A stretch of 64,000 bases of DNA, from the NCBI RefSeq assembly GCF_007860095.1, contig NZ_SJPT01000008.1:45361-109360 (forward strand). The letters are read 5' to 3'. This document shows, in pieces, positions 8,854 through 18,808 of the stretch; the first letter of the stretch is position 1, and each line of letters begins with the position of its first letter. The notes under the pieces were generated by a model, which searched no databases, was not told the DNA's origin, and worked only from the letters and a program-made list of their open reading frames with translations. Position numbers and translations under genes: made by a program. This stretch comes from Novipirellula galeiformis (lineage in GTDB: Bacteria; Planctomycetota; Planctomycetia; Pirellulales; Pirellulaceae).

Positions 8854-8874
8854 GAGTCCGCCATCCGCGGACTC
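8854..8874. terminator. Hairpin between ribBA and tyrA
   Basis: GAGTCCGC-CATCC-GCGGACTC is a perfect 8-bp stem with a 5-nt loop, 120 nt beyond the ribBA stop and 60 nt upstream of tyrA. There is no T-run, so it may be a dispersed hairpin repeat and not a true terminator. Confidence 0.4.
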
Positions 8875-8996
8875 GCAAAAGCGGAGATTCGCGGATGCAA
8901 TGATTTAAGGATGATGGGGGCATCACCCCAACGAAATCGGCCTCGCCGCGTCCCGCTTTGTTTCACGCGACTTGTCGCGGTCGGTGTCCGCTTCGC

Positions 8997-10220
8997 TTAC
9001 AGGGTTGGCAATTTGTGGCCGAGCTTTTCGCGTTTGGTATTGAGGTACTTTTGGTTGTGCTCGTTGGCCGCGGAAACGATTGGAACTTGATCGACGACAC
9101 GCAGGTCAAAGCCACGCAGGTTGAATGCTTCCGTTTTCTTCGGATTGTTCGTCAACAAGCGGACTTCGCTGAGACCCAAGTCCTTCAAAATTTGCAATCC
9201 GATGCCATAGTCACGCATGTCGGCTTTGAAACCCAACGCGTGGTTGGCTTCGACGGTGTCCATGCCGTTGTCTTGCAGTGCGTATGCCCGAATCTTCTGA
9301 GCCAATCCGATACCGCGTCCCTCTTGCGGCAGATACACCAACGTGCCTCGGCCTTCCTTGCTAATCGTTTCGAGCGCCATGTGCAATTGGTCGCCACAAT
9401 CGCAACGCAGCGATGAGATCAAATCGCCGGTAAAGCAACTGCTATGCATTCGCACGAGTGGCGCCACGGCTTCGTCGTCAGAGGCTTCGGTCAAGTCACC
9501 GTAGACCAACGCGATCGGTTGTTGGTCTTCGTATTGGACCGAGTAGACAATGATTTTGAAGTTACCGTATTTCGTCGGCAGCTCCGCTTCGGCCGCACGG
9601 CTGATCAGCTTTTCGCTGACGCGTCGGTGGGCGATGAGTTGCTCGATGCTAATGATCTTGAGGTTGTTTTTCTTGGCGATCGCGGCCAACGAATCGCGTG
9701 AAGCCCGATCCCCGGTTTCGTCGAGCACTTCACAAAGCACTCCGGCCGGATGAAGCCCCGCCATGCGGGCGAGGTCGATCGAGGCTTCGGTGTGTCCGGC
9801 TCGACGCAAAACGCCCCCTTCTTTGGCCAGCAAGGGGTAAACGTGCCCCGGGCGGACGAACTCGTTGGCCGTACAACTCTCGTCGGTCATGCGAAGAATG
9901 GTTTCGCTTTTCTCCCTCGCGGTGATCCCCGTTCGCGCCGACCGGATATCAATGGGGGTCATGAAGGCTGTTTTCAGCGGGGCATCGTTTTGAGCCACAA
10001 TCGGCGAAATCTCGAGCCGTTTACAAACCTCCGGCAGTACCGAGACGCACAATTGGCCTCGACCGGAAAGCATGAAATTGACCGTTTCGGGGGTGGCCTT
10101 TTCCGCAGCACAGATGAAATCGCCCTCGTTTTCGCGGTCTTCCGCGTCAACGACGATCACCACTTCGCCTCGATTGATGGCATGGACCGCTTCGGGAACG
10201 GTGTTAAGCTCGATGGCCAT
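8997..10220 (-). CDS. ribBA: Bifunctional 3,4-dihydroxy-2-butanone-4-phosphate synthase / GTP cyclohydrolase II
   Basis: Supplies both precursors of riboflavin. The N-terminal DHBP synthase half shows AEDRENEGDF (residues 26-35, metal and substrate acids) and GHTEASIDLARMAG. The C-terminal GTP cyclohydrolase II half has the zinc cysteines in SSCFTGDLISSLRCDCG (near residues 260-274) and LPQEGRGIGLAQKIRAY. The start is the ATG at 10220 (MAIELNTVPEAV, 407 aa); the 26 codons upstream look like leader sequence. No FMN riboswitch is recognisable in the short divergent region 10221-10365. Confidence 0.93.
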   Translation of the reverse strand: MAIELNTVPEAVHAINRGEVVIVVDAEDRENEGDFICAAEKATPETVNFMLSGRGQLCVSVLPEVCKRLEISPIVAQNDAPLKTAFMTPIDIRSARTGITAREKSETILRMTDESCTANEFVRPGHVYPLLAKEGGVLRRAGHTEASIDLARMAGLHPAGVLCEVLDETGDRASRDSLAAIAKKNNLKIISIEQLIAHRRVSEKLISRAAEAELPTKYGNFKIIVYSVQYEDQQPIALVYGDLTEASDDEAVAPLVRMHSSCFTGDLISSLRCDCGDQLHMALETISKEGRGTLVYLPQEGRGIGLAQKIRAYALQDNGMDTVEANHALGFKADMRDYGIGLQILKDLGLSEVRLLTNNPKKTEAFNLRGFDLRVVDQVPIVSAANEHNQKYLNTKREKLGHKLPTL

Positions 10221-10365
10221 ATTGAACTTTGTACGAGTAAGACGACGAACCAAGGTCGACAAGTCCGTATTATACGATTGTCGGTGCAAAGCTCCCACCG
10301 CCCCAAATTACAGGTTCTCTCGTTTTCTTGCCTTCGTTTGAATTGGACTTTTGCTGGCCATTTCG

Positions 10366-11484
10366 ATGTACCACGCCATTATATTCCTCCTAACCCCACC
10401 CCAAGTCGCCCGCCACATCGCGTACCCACTGCGATTGACGCGCCCAACGCGATCGGTATTGCGCACTGGCCTACGATCCGGCATCGGATTAGCCCTGCTG
10501 GGGATTTCAGTGTTCTGCGGCGACGGCTCCCAGGCGGCGCCCCCGAGCGAACCGCGAAAGACTCAGGCAGTTGAGGCTCAGGCGGTTGAGGCTCAGGAGC
10601 CCAAGCTGCCCCCAAAAACAGAAGCAGCCCCCCCGGGGGAAGACTTGGCGGCCTCGCAGCAACCTCGCGTGTTTGCGAACCAGCGATACCGCCCACGGGA
10701 CGATGACGACGATGACAAGGGGCTTTGCGATCTGATGCTTCCGGCCGCGGAACAGGCTCCCGAGGGGGGCTTCCCCACCGTGATCATCGTTCACGGGGGC
10801 GCGTGGATGAGTGGCGACAAATGGGCCACCCAAGGTTACGCCCGCGTTTTGGCCGATCGCGGCTACGCCACGATCAATATCAACTATCGCTTGGCGCCAC
10901 GTCACAAATTTCCCTCCCAAGTCGACGATGTGCGCGAGGCGCTCGTGTGGGCGTGTGAAAATGCGAACCGGTTCTCGCTTGACCTCCGCCGTCTAGGGCT
11001 GTTTGGCTATTCCGCGGGCGGGCATCTGTCGCTTCTGGTTTCGCTCATTGGCGATGAATCGATTGAAACAAAACTCGCCACAAGCGATTGGCCGCATGAT
11101 GATCATCGTTGGCGAAAATTGCCGGCGATCCATGCCGTTTGTGTCGGCGGACCGCCTTGCGACTTTCGTAACTTGCCACCACAGAACACCGGACTCGCCT
11201 ATTTCTTGGGAGGTTCACGCAGTGAAAAGCAACGTGTCTACGAAGCCGCCTCTCCGATCGTGCACATCTCCGCCGCAGATCCTCCCGTGCATCTGATTCA
11301 CGGCGATCAGGATTCGATTGTGCCCATTCAAAACAGTCTGCGATTTCGCGACAAGGCCAAGGCCGCCGGCCTTGTTTGTGAATTGACAACGATCGCGGGC
11401 CAAGGGCATTTGATGACGTTTTTGAATCCGCAAACGAGCAACGCGATGGTCGAATTTTTTGATCAGAACTTGGCAATCCCGTAG
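10366..11484 (+). CDS. Secreted alpha/beta hydrolase (esterase/lipase family)
   Basis: Carboxylesterase-like hydrolase of the hormone-sensitive-lipase/BD-FAE type. HGGAWMSGDKW forms the oxyanion hole and GYSAGG carries the nucleophilic serine; HGDQDSIVP and GQGHLMTF supply the likely aspartate and histidine. The N-terminal hydrophobic stretch (SGIGLALLGISVFCGDGSQAA) suggests export. The linker contains an in-frame tandem duplication (QAVEAQAVEA, DNA 10566-10595). The ATG at 10366 is the likely start; an in-frame TTG lies at 10351. It is transcribed divergently from ribBA and convergently with the aminotransferase 17 bp downstream. The substrate is unknown. Confidence 0.82.
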   Translation: MYHAIIFLLTPPQVARHIAYPLRLTRPTRSVLRTGLRSGIGLALLGISVFCGDGSQAAPPSEPRKTQAVEAQAVEAQEPKLPPKTEAAPPGEDLAASQQPRVFANQRYRPRDDDDDDKGLCDLMLPAAEQAPEGGFPTVIIVHGGAWMSGDKWATQGYARVLADRGYATININYRLAPRHKFPSQVDDVREALVWACENANRFSLDLRRLGLFGYSAGGHLSLLVSLIGDESIETKLATSDWPHDDHRWRKLPAIHAVCVGGPPCDFRNLPPQNTGLAYFLGGSRSEKQRVYEAASPIVHISAADPPVHLIHGDQDSIVPIQNSLRFRDKAKAAGLVCELTTIAGQGHLMTFLNPQTSNAMVEFFDQNLAIP

Positions 11485-11500
11485 CGTGGCTTCGGAGCGG

Positions 11501-12619
11501 TTAGATGCATTCGCCCAATGCGGCCAACAAGGTGCGGACATTTCGCTTCGTTGCCGAGTGTCCCATCAATCCAATACGCCACGCCTTGCCCGCGAAGATG
11601 CCCAGTCCCCCGCCAATCTCGATGTCGAATTCGTTCAAAAGTCGGCTTCGTATCGCTGCATCGTCGATCCCCTCAGGCAGCGCGACACAATTCAACGTGT
11701 GCAGCGAATGCTGGGGGATATAACAAAACCCGAGGGCTTCGAGACCTTCGCGGAGCAATAAGTGCATCTCGCGATGACGAGTGATGCGATTTTGTAATCC
11801 TTCTTCAACGACGATGGCCAACGATTCACGCAGCGCGTAGATCATGTTGATCGGAGCGGTGTGGTGATAGGCGCGGCCTCCGTCGCCGGTGTAATAGTTC
11901 TTTAGCATCGAAACATCGAAGTACCAGCTTTGGACCTTTGTCTTTCTCGCATCAATGCGGGCGATCGCGCGATCGGAAAAGGAAACGGGCGATAAACCGG
12001 GGGGACAGGAAAGGCATTTCTGGGTTCCCGAATAAATCGCATCAATGCCCCACTCATCCACTTTTAGTTCATGACCTCCAAGCGAGGTGACGGCGTCCAC
12101 CACCAACAACATCTTGGCATCGTGCACGATCTCGGCCAAACCGCTCAGGTCTTGATGTGCCCCGGTCGATGTTTCCGCATGAACGATGCCAACTAATTTC
12201 GCTTTGGGATACTTTTGCACCGCTTCGGCGATCGCTTCCTTGTCGAACGTTGCTCCCCACGGGACTTCGATCGTGTGAACCGTCGCCCCACAACGCTCCA
12301 TGTTGTCCTTCATCCGTCCACCGAAGACACCATTGATGCAAACGATGACCTCGTCACCGGGTTCGATCAAATTCGTAGCGATCGCTTCCATGCCGGCCAT
12401 GCCGGTCCCCGAAACGGGGAACGAAAGTAGGTTTTTGGTTTGGTAGACCTCACGAATCAATTGGCATGTTTCATCCATATACTCGATGAATTGCGGATCG
12501 AGATGTCCAAGCGTCGGAGCACTCATCGCACGCAAGATCCTTGCCGGCACCGTGCTTGGCCCAGGCCCCATCAGGATGCGTTCACGAGGATTCAGCGGAG
12601 CGAAGGGGGAAGTCGGCAT
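11501..12619 (-). CDS. Class V aminotransferase (alanine-glyoxylate / serine-glyoxylate type)
   Basis: A PLP-dependent class V aminotransferase of 372 aa. MGPGPSTVPARILRAMSAP and GHLDPQFIEYMDE are typical of the alanine/serine-glyoxylate transaminase branch; SGTGMAGMEA binds the cofactor phosphate, VVDAVTSLGG holds the aspartate that contacts the pyridine nitrogen, and SGTQKCLSCPPGL contains the Schiff-base lysine (about residue 200). It probably takes part in glycine/glyoxylate metabolism, which would fit with glyA 5 kb away, but the substrate cannot be fixed from sequence. The start is the ATG at 12619. Confidence 0.88.
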   Translation of the reverse strand: MPTSPFAPLNPRERILMGPGPSTVPARILRAMSAPTLGHLDPQFIEYMDETCQLIREVYQTKNLLSFPVSGTGMAGMEAIATNLIEPGDEVIVCINGVFGGRMKDNMERCGATVHTIEVPWGATFDKEAIAEAVQKYPKAKLVGIVHAETSTGAHQDLSGLAEIVHDAKMLLVVDAVTSLGGHELKVDEWGIDAIYSGTQKCLSCPPGLSPVSFSDRAIARIDARKTKVQSWYFDVSMLKNYYTGDGGRAYHHTAPINMIYALRESLAIVVEEGLQNRITRHREMHLLLREGLEALGFCYIPQHSLHTLNCVALPEGIDDAAIRSRLLNEFDIEIGGGLGIFAGKAWRIGLMGHSATKRNVRTLLAALGECI

Positions 12620-12917
12620 CGGGATGTCTTCGAGATTCGAGGGAAAGAGTCGAGGGAGAAGGAGAGCCCGAAAAAGGAGGGGCGCACAACGTCGAGGCCC
12701 CTATCTTATCGATTTTCTCTCTACCATTCGACTCGAGTTTAACGCCAGTCGTCATTTGCGCTGTAAAAGACGTCTCTGCGGATCGCAACTTGGGTGCGAG
12801 CGAGCGGCAATTTTCTTTGATTGGCACCCGTACTGCGCGGGCACCTCACGCGTGGTCGAGGTATGATGTCCCACTGAAATCCCTCCATTGCCACCTGCCT
12901 CCTTTAGGATTCCATCG

Positions 12918-13928
12918 ATGAAATTGCAGCTGTGTGCCCTGTTCGTGTTGCTTGTCGCCGTTTGCCCGGGCGCGTTGTTTGCTCAACAACGCCTCGACCC
13001 TGTTCCGCTGATTTTTGACACTGACATCGGCAATGACGTCGACGATGTCTTGGCACTGGGCATGATCCACTCGCTCCAATCTCGTGGCGAATGCGAGTTG
13101 CTGGCTGTCACGATCACGAAGGATCATGAACTTGCGGCACCGTTTGTCGACGCAGTGAATACATTCTATGGTCGCGGAGACATTCCGATCGGCGTCTGTC
13201 GCAGCGGCGTGACCCCAGCCCCAGGGAAATTCAATTTACTCGCCACCCAGCGTGATAATGGCAAGCTCCGTTATCCACACGATTTGACCTCGGGCAACGA
13301 TGCTCCCGACGCCGTGGCGGTGCTACGGAAGTCGCTTGCCGATGCAAAGGATGGTTCGGTCGTGATTGCTCAAGTCGGTTTTTCTACGAACCTTGCCAAC
13401 TTGTTGTCGTCAAAAGCGGATCGCGTCAGCCCGCTCTCCGGCGCCGAATTGATCAAACAGAAAGTGCGTTTGTTGTCGATCATGGCCGGTGGTTTCACCA
13501 ATGGCCGCGGGGAATACAATCTGATCAAGGACATTCCGTCCGCCAAGGTCGTTGTCGCCGATTGGCCCACGCCGATGGTATGGAGCGGATATGCCGTTGG
13601 GTTGTCACTGGCCTATCCTCACCAGAGCATCCTGCGTGATTACGGATACGTCGAGCATCATCCCCTCGTGGAAGCCTACATGCTCTACCAACCACCACCG
13701 CATGACCGGCCCACGTGGGATTTAACCAGTGTGTTGTACGGGGTGCGGCCCGACCACGGCTACTTCGAGTTGTCCGAGCCTGGGCAAGTGCTGATCGCCG
13801 ATGATGGGGTGACGACGTTCAAGGCCGCTGCCAATGGTCGCGATCGTTATATTTTGGTTCGCGATGATTTGCGATTCAAAGTGCTCGAGGCGTTGCAGTT
13901 GCTTTCGAGTCAACCGCCGAGCAAATGA
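12918..13928 (+). CDS. Secreted nucleoside hydrolase-like protein
   Basis: Inosine/uridine-preferring nucleoside hydrolase superfamily. The calcium-binding aspartate motif is FDTDIGNDVDDVLALG just after the signal peptide (MKLQLCALFVLLVAVCPGALFAQ). The predicted signal places it in the periplasm or outside, unusual for salvage enzymes but common for planctomycete homologues. The ATG at 12918 precedes the signal peptide. It may split scavenged nucleosides. The specificity is not determined, and several C-terminal residues used by characterised hydrolases cannot be assigned here. Confidence 0.82.
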   Translation: MKLQLCALFVLLVAVCPGALFAQQRLDPVPLIFDTDIGNDVDDVLALGMIHSLQSRGECELLAVTITKDHELAAPFVDAVNTFYGRGDIPIGVCRSGVTPAPGKFNLLATQRDNGKLRYPHDLTSGNDAPDAVAVLRKSLADAKDGSVVIAQVGFSTNLANLLSSKADRVSPLSGAELIKQKVRLLSIMAGGFTNGRGEYNLIKDIPSAKVVVADWPTPMVWSGYAVGLSLAYPHQSILRDYGYVEHHPLVEAYMLYQPPPHDRPTWDLTSVLYGVRPDHGYFELSEPGQVLIADDGVTTFKAAANGRDRYILVRDDLRFKVLEALQLLSSQPPSK

Positions 13929-13933
13929 GCGTC

Positions 13934-14005
13934 GCCGGATGTCTCCGGCATCCGCAGCGACCCGCGTAAAATGTCACCCGACGTCGGAGGCGTCGGGTGA
14001 CATTT
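13934..14005. terminator. Perfect 15-bp hairpin between convergent genes
   Basis: AAATGTCACCCGACG (13969-13983), a 7-nt loop, then its exact reverse complement (13991-14005). A smaller GCCGGA-TGTC-TCCGGC hairpin lies at 13934-13949. The structure sits between a plus-strand gene ending at 13928 and a minus-strand gene ending at 14021 and can serve both. Confidence 0.75.
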
Positions 14006-14020
14006 CGCTTGGAGGACGCG

Positions 14021-14599
14021 TTAGGCTTTTTCGAGCAAGTCAACAAACGCCCGCATCCATGCCGGATGGGCGGGCCAAGCGGGCGCGGTGACGAGGTTGC
14101 CGTCGACGTGAGCCGAATCCATCGTCGCGGCTGGATCGATGTACTGGCCGCCGCTCAGGGTGACTTCGGGGCTGCATGCCGGGTAGCAACTGCACTGGCG
14201 TCCTTTTAGAACGCCAGCGGCCGCCAAGAGTTGTGGCCCATGACAGATCGCCGCGACCGGTTTGTTGGCGTCGAAAAAATGACGCACCAATTCGAGGACG
14301 TTCGCGTTGAGTCGGAGGTATTCTGGTGCCCTTCCGCCGGGAATCACCAGCGCGTCAAACGAGGCCAGGTCCACGGCGTCGAAGTCGGCGGTGATCGCGA
14401 ATCGATGGCCGGGCTTCTCCGAATAGGTTTGGTCGCCGTCGAAATCATGGATCGCCGTGGCGACGGTGTCGCCGGGCGATTTGCCGGGACAGACCGTTGC
14501 CACGTCGTGGCCAAACGTTTTTAGGATCTGGAGTGGAACCATCGCTTCGTAGTCTTCGACATAGTCGCCCACGAGCATCAAGATTTGTTTACTGACCAT
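14021..14599 (-). CDS. DJ-1/PfpI family protein
   Basis: A single-domain (192 aa) class I glutamine-amidotransferase-like protein of the DJ-1/PfpI superfamily. The nucleophile-elbow cysteine is in [14 protein letters not shown], and the N-terminal [20 protein letters not shown] carries the conserved acidic residue near the active site. Members act as deglycases, proteases or chaperones; the activity here is unknown. The start is the ATG at 14599; the in-frame extension to 14668 lacks similarity. It converges with the nucleoside hydrolase and shares the hairpin at 13969-14005. Confidence 0.85.
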   Translation of the reverse strand: MVSKQILMLVGDYVEDYEAMVPLQILKTFGHDVATVCPGKSPGDTVATAIHDFDGDQTYSEKPGHRFAITADFDAVDLASFDALVIPGGRAPEYLRLNANVLELVRHFFDANKPVAAICHGPQLLAAAGVLKGRQCSCYPACSPEVTLSGGQYIDPAATMDSAHVDGNLVTAPAWPAHPAWMRAFVDLLEKA

Positions 14600-14861
14600 A
14601 ACGTCCAATTTGCTGAAGAGGGGGGGACTTAAATTCAGCTGAAAAGCTGAGGCGTTCGCTGTGCCCATTTAATCATCCGAGCTCCCATCGTGCCATTGGT
14701 GGCGAGATTTCGCCTTAAAACCGGTGTAATCCGCTCGTTTTGAGTTTTCATCCGGATGATTTCGGCGATCGTTCGCCATCGCGGAAATCAGCGATTAGAA
14801 TAAACGAGACTATTCTCGTTGCTCGTCCCCTCATTTTTTGAGCTAGGTGTCCGCCGTGCGC

Positions 14862-16505
14862 ATGCCCTCCGGTTTTCGCTTTTTCAGCAATCTGCTTCCT
14901 GTTTGCCTGATCATCTCGATGGGGTTCACGGTGTCAGAACCTCGGGCCAGCCATGCGGCCGATTTTTTGACCGCCCAGCAGGCCAGCCAATTGGGGTTGG
15001 TCGAGGCGTGGCGGCGGCAGACCGAAGTGCCTGTGGGGGCTAAATCGATCGTCGATCAGCAGTTGTTTGTGCATGCCGAGAATCCACATGAGTACGTGGA
15101 GGTTGTGGCGATTGAGAAACAGCCGGCTCCCGCGAACGAGAAGGCTGAGGCCGATGCGCCGAATCCGCCAGCCCCAGTTGCCGCCGACGCAGAAAATGCT
15201 TCCGCAAACGTGATCGTGCGAATTCCTACCGATCGTGTTGACGCCCACGGTAACGCGATCGGCAAAGCCGAAGCGGAGCGTTTGGCTCGCAATGAGCTTC
15301 GCCGCTTAAAGCGACGGGGCATCGAAGGCAAAATCGAAACGCGAATTGTTTCCCGCGTTCGTCTGTACACACTGGGCAACGATGGAACGTTGGAGTGTCG
15401 TGATGCGGAAACCGGGGAACCGGTTTGGATGGTGCGGGTTGGCACCGAGCGACTTGGCTACAAAGCGATCGGCGTCGGAGAGCACTTTGTGACCGTCATT
15501 AACGGTGGTAACCTCATCAAAATTGACGCCCTCAACGGCGAGATGATCCAATCGGTTCGCACGGTCAATATCCCTACGTTGGGAGCCATCAATACCGGCG
15601 ACTTCGCCGTGATCGCTACGATCCAAAACGGAATCGAGGGCTATCCCCTCTTTGATCCCTCGCGATTGCCGTTTCGCGAACGCGTAGCTGGACGCGCCTT
15701 GGCGCTGCCCACCAAAGTCCCTGGGTCCACTCGAATTGCCTGGGGAACCGACCAAGGGTTTGTGTATTGCATGGAATCCGAAGGGGAGCCCTCGGTGATG
15801 TTTCGCTTGAATACCGATGGTGTCATCAATGGGCGCATCGCATCCGCCAGCGGAGGTCGATTTTTCTTTGGTTCCGACAGGGGGCAAGTCTATGGTCTCG
15901 AAGCAACGCGAACCGGCAAAGTGCTTTGGAGCCGCCCCTACGGTGAACCCTTCTATGACGAGCCGCTCATCGCCGGTGAGCAATTGTTAATTCGTACCAC
16001 GTATGGAAGTCTGTATTCGCTCAGCCTCGCTGATGGCATCAGTACATGGCAAGACTTTGCCCCGAACGTTGATAAGGTGGTGGGGGCGATCGACGGCAAA
16101 ATCTATGTGACCACGCTCAGCGGCGGCTTTGCTGCCTTGGATTTGAAAACTGGCAAGCCACTTGAGATGTTTTCAGGGATTCGCCCTGAGGTGTTGATTC
16201 GCAACATCATGACCGATCGGATGTACCTTGTCGGTCGTACGGGGACGGTGCAATGCTTGCGCGGCATCGATGCGGACCTTCCCACGATCAGGGAAGGTTA
16301 TGGCGTTAGTACTGCAGCGCCTGAGAAGAAAGACGAGAAGAAAAAGGAAACGAAGCCCACCGAACCTGCTGACTTTGGCGTCCCGGCTGGGAATGACCCG
16401 TTCGCCGCGCCAGGTGCTGATCCCTTTGCCGCGCCGGGAGCTGATCCGTTTGCCGCCCCGGGCGGTGCCGATCCGTTTGGCGGAGATCCGTTCGGCGGAA
16501 TGTAA
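14862..16505 (+). CDS. Exported PQQ-like beta-propeller protein with DPFAAPGA repeats
   Basis: A secreted beta-propeller of the PQQ_2/quinoprotein-repeat type, about 547 aa. Recurrent blades are visible (YTLGNDGTLECRDAETGEPVW, FYDEPLIAGEQLLIRTTYGSLY, KIYVTTLSGGFAALDLKTG). A hydrophobic N-terminus (LLPVCLIISMGFTV) suggests a signal peptide. The C-terminus is a low-complexity tail of three FAAPGADP-type units followed by FGGDPFGGM. No PQQ-binding enzyme residues can be claimed, so it is probably a scaffold. GTG codons at 14847 and 14856 are alternative starts. It ends just before two hairpins. Confidence 0.72.
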   Translation: MPSGFRFFSNLLPVCLIISMGFTVSEPRASHAADFLTAQQASQLGLVEAWRRQTEVPVGAKSIVDQQLFVHAENPHEYVEVVAIEKQPAPANEKAEADAPNPPAPVAADAENASANVIVRIPTDRVDAHGNAIGKAEAERLARNELRRLKRRGIEGKIETRIVSRVRLYTLGNDGTLECRDAETGEPVWMVRVGTERLGYKAIGVGEHFVTVINGGNLIKIDALNGEMIQSVRTVNIPTLGAINTGDFAVIATIQNGIEGYPLFDPSRLPFRERVAGRALALPTKVPGSTRIAWGTDQGFVYCMESEGEPSVMFRLNTDGVINGRIASASGGRFFFGSDRGQVYGLEATRTGKVLWSRPYGEPFYDEPLIAGEQLLIRTTYGSLYSLSLADGISTWQDFAPNVDKVVGAIDGKIYVTTLSGGFAALDLKTGKPLEMFSGIRPEVLIRNIMTDRMYLVGRTGTVQCLRGIDADLPTIREGYGVSTAAPEKKDEKKKETKPTEPADFGVPAGNDPFAAPGADPFAAPGADPFAAPGGADPFGGDPFGGM

Positions 16506-16514
16506 GCGTTCCCG

Positions 16515-16593
16515 TCGTGGATCTTGCTAAAGGTCCTTCCTGCCTAAGCAACTAGGCAGGAATGATTCGATGTAAACCGAATCTTGATTCGGT
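16515..16593. terminator. Dispersed 3'-end motif followed by two strong hairpins
   Basis: TCGTGGATCTTGCTAAAGG (16515-16533) repeats the motif behind ygiQ. It is followed by TTCCTGCCTA-AGCAAC-TAGGCAGGAA (16537-16562, 10-bp stem) and ACCGAATC-TT-GATTCGGT (16576-16593). The array lies between the propeller gene (+) and the response regulator (-) and probably terminates both. Confidence 0.65.
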
Positions 16594-16638
16594 CCCTCGT
16601 TGACGCGTCGGGTTGTAAAAAACTCGCAACTTCGTCGC

Positions 16639-17103
16639 TTATGCGTCGTCCGATGAATCCAACGGCTTGATCTGGTCGTTGCCGTCTTCCATCTCTTGGA
16701 TATAGCGACGCAATCGCTCTAGCTCGTCCTCGGTTCCCTTCAACTTCAACATGTTCTCGACTCGCTTGACGAGTTCGACTTTGTTGACTGGTTTGCTGAG
16801 GAAGTCGTCCGTGCCTGCGGCAACCGCACGCTCGATGTCACCGAGTTCGTTCAGCGCCGTGACCATCAATATCATCACCCGGCTTGTCGCCGGATTGTCT
16901 TTGACCTGCTTACAGACCTCAAAGCCACTGAGCTTCGGCATCATCACGTCGAGCAGGACTAGGTCCGGCTCAAACGACTCGATCTTATCCAGCGTGTCTT
17001 GACCATCGACGGAGGTTTCCGTGTCACAGTCGACGCCAATCAAGTAAGCCTCGAGCAGTTCTCGGTTCGCAATGTTGTCATCAGCAATCAGAATGCGGTG
17101 CAT
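16639..17103 (-). CDS. Single-domain response regulator (CheY-like receiver)
   Basis: A 154-aa receiver domain with acidic pair D8/D9, phospho-acceptor D52 (LVLLDVMMP), T82 and K104 (FLSKPVN). No DNA-binding or enzymatic output domain follows; the last 35 residues form a short charged coiled coil (EDELERLRRYIQEMEDG). It probably acts by protein-protein contact, like CheY or phosphorelay intermediates. The start ATG at 17103 gives the canonical MHRILIADDN. No cognate kinase lies nearby. Confidence 0.88.
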   Translation of the reverse strand: MHRILIADDNIANRELLEAYLIGVDCDTETSVDGQDTLDKIESFEPDLVLLDVMMPKLSGFEVCKQVKDNPATSRVMILMVTALNELGDIERAVAAGTDDFLSKPVNKVELVKRVENMLKLKGTEDELERLRRYIQEMEDGNDQIKPLDSSDDA

Positions 17104-17199
17104 GGCGTTTTCAGAATCGTGGACGATGTTCGAGAGAAGTGTGACAACCCGTCGTTGGGTTGCCACGGATAGAATTGCCGATTGCGTGCTTGATCCGCA

Positions 17200-18453
17200 C
17201 TAGGCGGTGGCGTGGTCGCCTGCAGGAACGGGAAAGCTCTTGCAAAGTTCGCGGATCTCGTTGCGAATCGATTGATGCATCGATGCATCGTCCGAATTCG
17301 ACAACGCTTGATGGATCCAGCCCCCGATTCGCTTCATTTCATCGGTTCCCATTCCGCGAGTCGTTAACGCGGGGGTGCCGATGCGAATGCCCGAGGGGTC
17401 CATCGGCTTACGCTGGTCAAACGGAATCATGTTCATGTTGACGGTGATGCCGCATGCTTCGAGAACCGCTTCGGCTTTCTTGCCGCCCAATCCAACCGCG
17501 GTCACATCGACCAACATCAAGTGGTTGTCGGTGCCGCCGCTGACCAACGGCAATCCCGCAGCCATCAAGGTCTCGGCCAATGCTTTGGCGTTCACCACCA
17601 AGGATTTGCCGTACTCTTGAAACGCCGGTGTCATCGCTTCGGCGAAACAGACCGCTTTGGCCGCGACCATGTGCATCAGCGGGCCGCCTTGGGTGCCCGG
17701 GAAGACATTGCGGTTGACCAGCTTCAAGTGTTCTTTCTTGCAAAGGATCAAGCCACTGCGTGGGCCACGCAGCGTTTTGTGCGTCGTTGTGGTGACATAG
17801 TCGGCGTACGGCACCGGGCTGTTGTGTTGCCCCGAGGCGACCAGGCCAGCGTAATGAGCCATGTCGACCATCAATTTGGCACCGACATCGTTCGCGATTT
17901 CTGCGAAACGATCGTGAGGGATCTCGCGGGGATACGCACTCGCTCCGGCAACGATCAGCTTGGGTTTGTGCTCGCGAGCCAGTTTGGCGATTTGATCAAA
18001 GTCGAGGCGGTGGTTTTTTGCATCCACCCCGTAGCTGTGGAAATTGTAGAGCCGGCCGCTGATATTCAGCTTCATGCCGTGAGTCAGGTGGCCGCCCTGA
18101 GCTAGGTCCAATCCGAGAACCGAGTCGCCGGGCTCTAAGCAGGAAAGGTAGACCGCGGTATTGGCTTGCGATCCAGCGTGCGGTTGAACGTTCGCTTCCT
18201 CGGCGCCGAACAGCTTTTTGGCTCGTTCGATCGCCAGCGATTCGGTCACATCGACATGCTCGCAACCACCGTAATAGCGGCGTCCGGGGTAGCCTTCCGC
18301 GTATTTGTTCGTCAAAACGCTGCCCGCAGCCTGCATAATTGCCAGGCTGGTGTAGTTTTCGCTCGCGATCATCTCCAACCCGTCCTGTTGGCGGGTGGCT
18401 TCGGCTTGGATGGTTTCCCAGATTTCAGGGTCTTGCTGCTGCAGCCAATTCAT
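17200..18453 (-). CDS. glyA: Serine hydroxymethyltransferase
   Basis: PLP enzyme interconverting serine and glycine with tetrahydrofolate. It is 417 aa, normal for bacterial GlyA. The N-terminus [47 protein letters not shown] and [14 protein letters not shown] (Schiff-base lysine near residue 225) are diagnostic. The ATG at 18453 is the natural start ([12 protein letters not shown]); the 31 upstream codons belong to the leader. No glycine riboswitch is recognisable upstream. Confidence 0.96.
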   Translation of the reverse strand: MNWLQQQDPEIWETIQAEATRQQDGLEMIASENYTSLAIMQAAGSVLTNKYAEGYPGRRYYGGCEHVDVTESLAIERAKKLFGAEEANVQPHAGSQANTAVYLSCLEPGDSVLGLDLAQGGHLTHGMKLNISGRLYNFHSYGVDAKNHRLDFDQIAKLAREHKPKLIVAGASAYPREIPHDRFAEIANDVGAKLMVDMAHYAGLVASGQHNSPVPYADYVTTTTHKTLRGPRSGLILCKKEHLKLVNRNVFPGTQGGPLMHMVAAKAVCFAEAMTPAFQEYGKSLVVNAKALAETLMAAGLPLVSGGTDNHLMLVDVTAVGLGGKKAEAVLEACGITVNMNMIPFDQRKPMDPSGIRIGTPALTTRGMGTDEMKRIGGWIHQALSNSDDASMHQSIRNEIRELCKSFPVPAGDHATA

Positions 18454-18808
18454 GAGTTTTTTTAGGGGGGGAGAAGGATAGAAGTGAGCTTGCGATCTTC
18501 GCACCACGGCGGCCACGATTGTCGACCGCAGAACGCAAAGCGTCAATGTCGGGAAAAGCAGGGAATTAGTGCAAAAACGGAAATCCCAGGCGTTTTTTGC
18601 CTGTGCAATGCTGAAAACACTCTCCCTTTAGGGAGGGGCGGCCGCGTTAGCGGCCGGGGAGGGTTGGTGGCGCTGAGCTTGGTGGCGCTGAGCCTGGCAC
18701 GTTGCACCCTAACACCACGGTGCCTCACCCAGAGCCGGCTATCGCCAACTCAGACCTCCCCAGCGGGGAGGTGAAGTCCATGTGCGCCAAACCGTGCGCC
18801 GGAGCTGT
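18454..18808. other. Spacer with hairpins and a 15-bp tandem duplication
   Basis: Holds CGGCCGC-GTTA-GCGGCCG (18639-18656), a perfect tandem duplication of TTGGTGGCGCTGAGC (18664-18693), and ACCTCCCC-AGC-GGGGAGGT (18754-18772), the last lying 37 nt beyond the pheT stop and a candidate terminator. There is no gene. Confidence 0.6.

Noticed and set aside
10221..10365. FMN riboswitch ahead of ribBA
   Set aside because: The leader is short and lacks the conserved RFN-element segments.
18454..18640. Glycine riboswitch ahead of glyA
   Set aside because: No aptamer-like conserved core is visible; the region contains only short hairpins.
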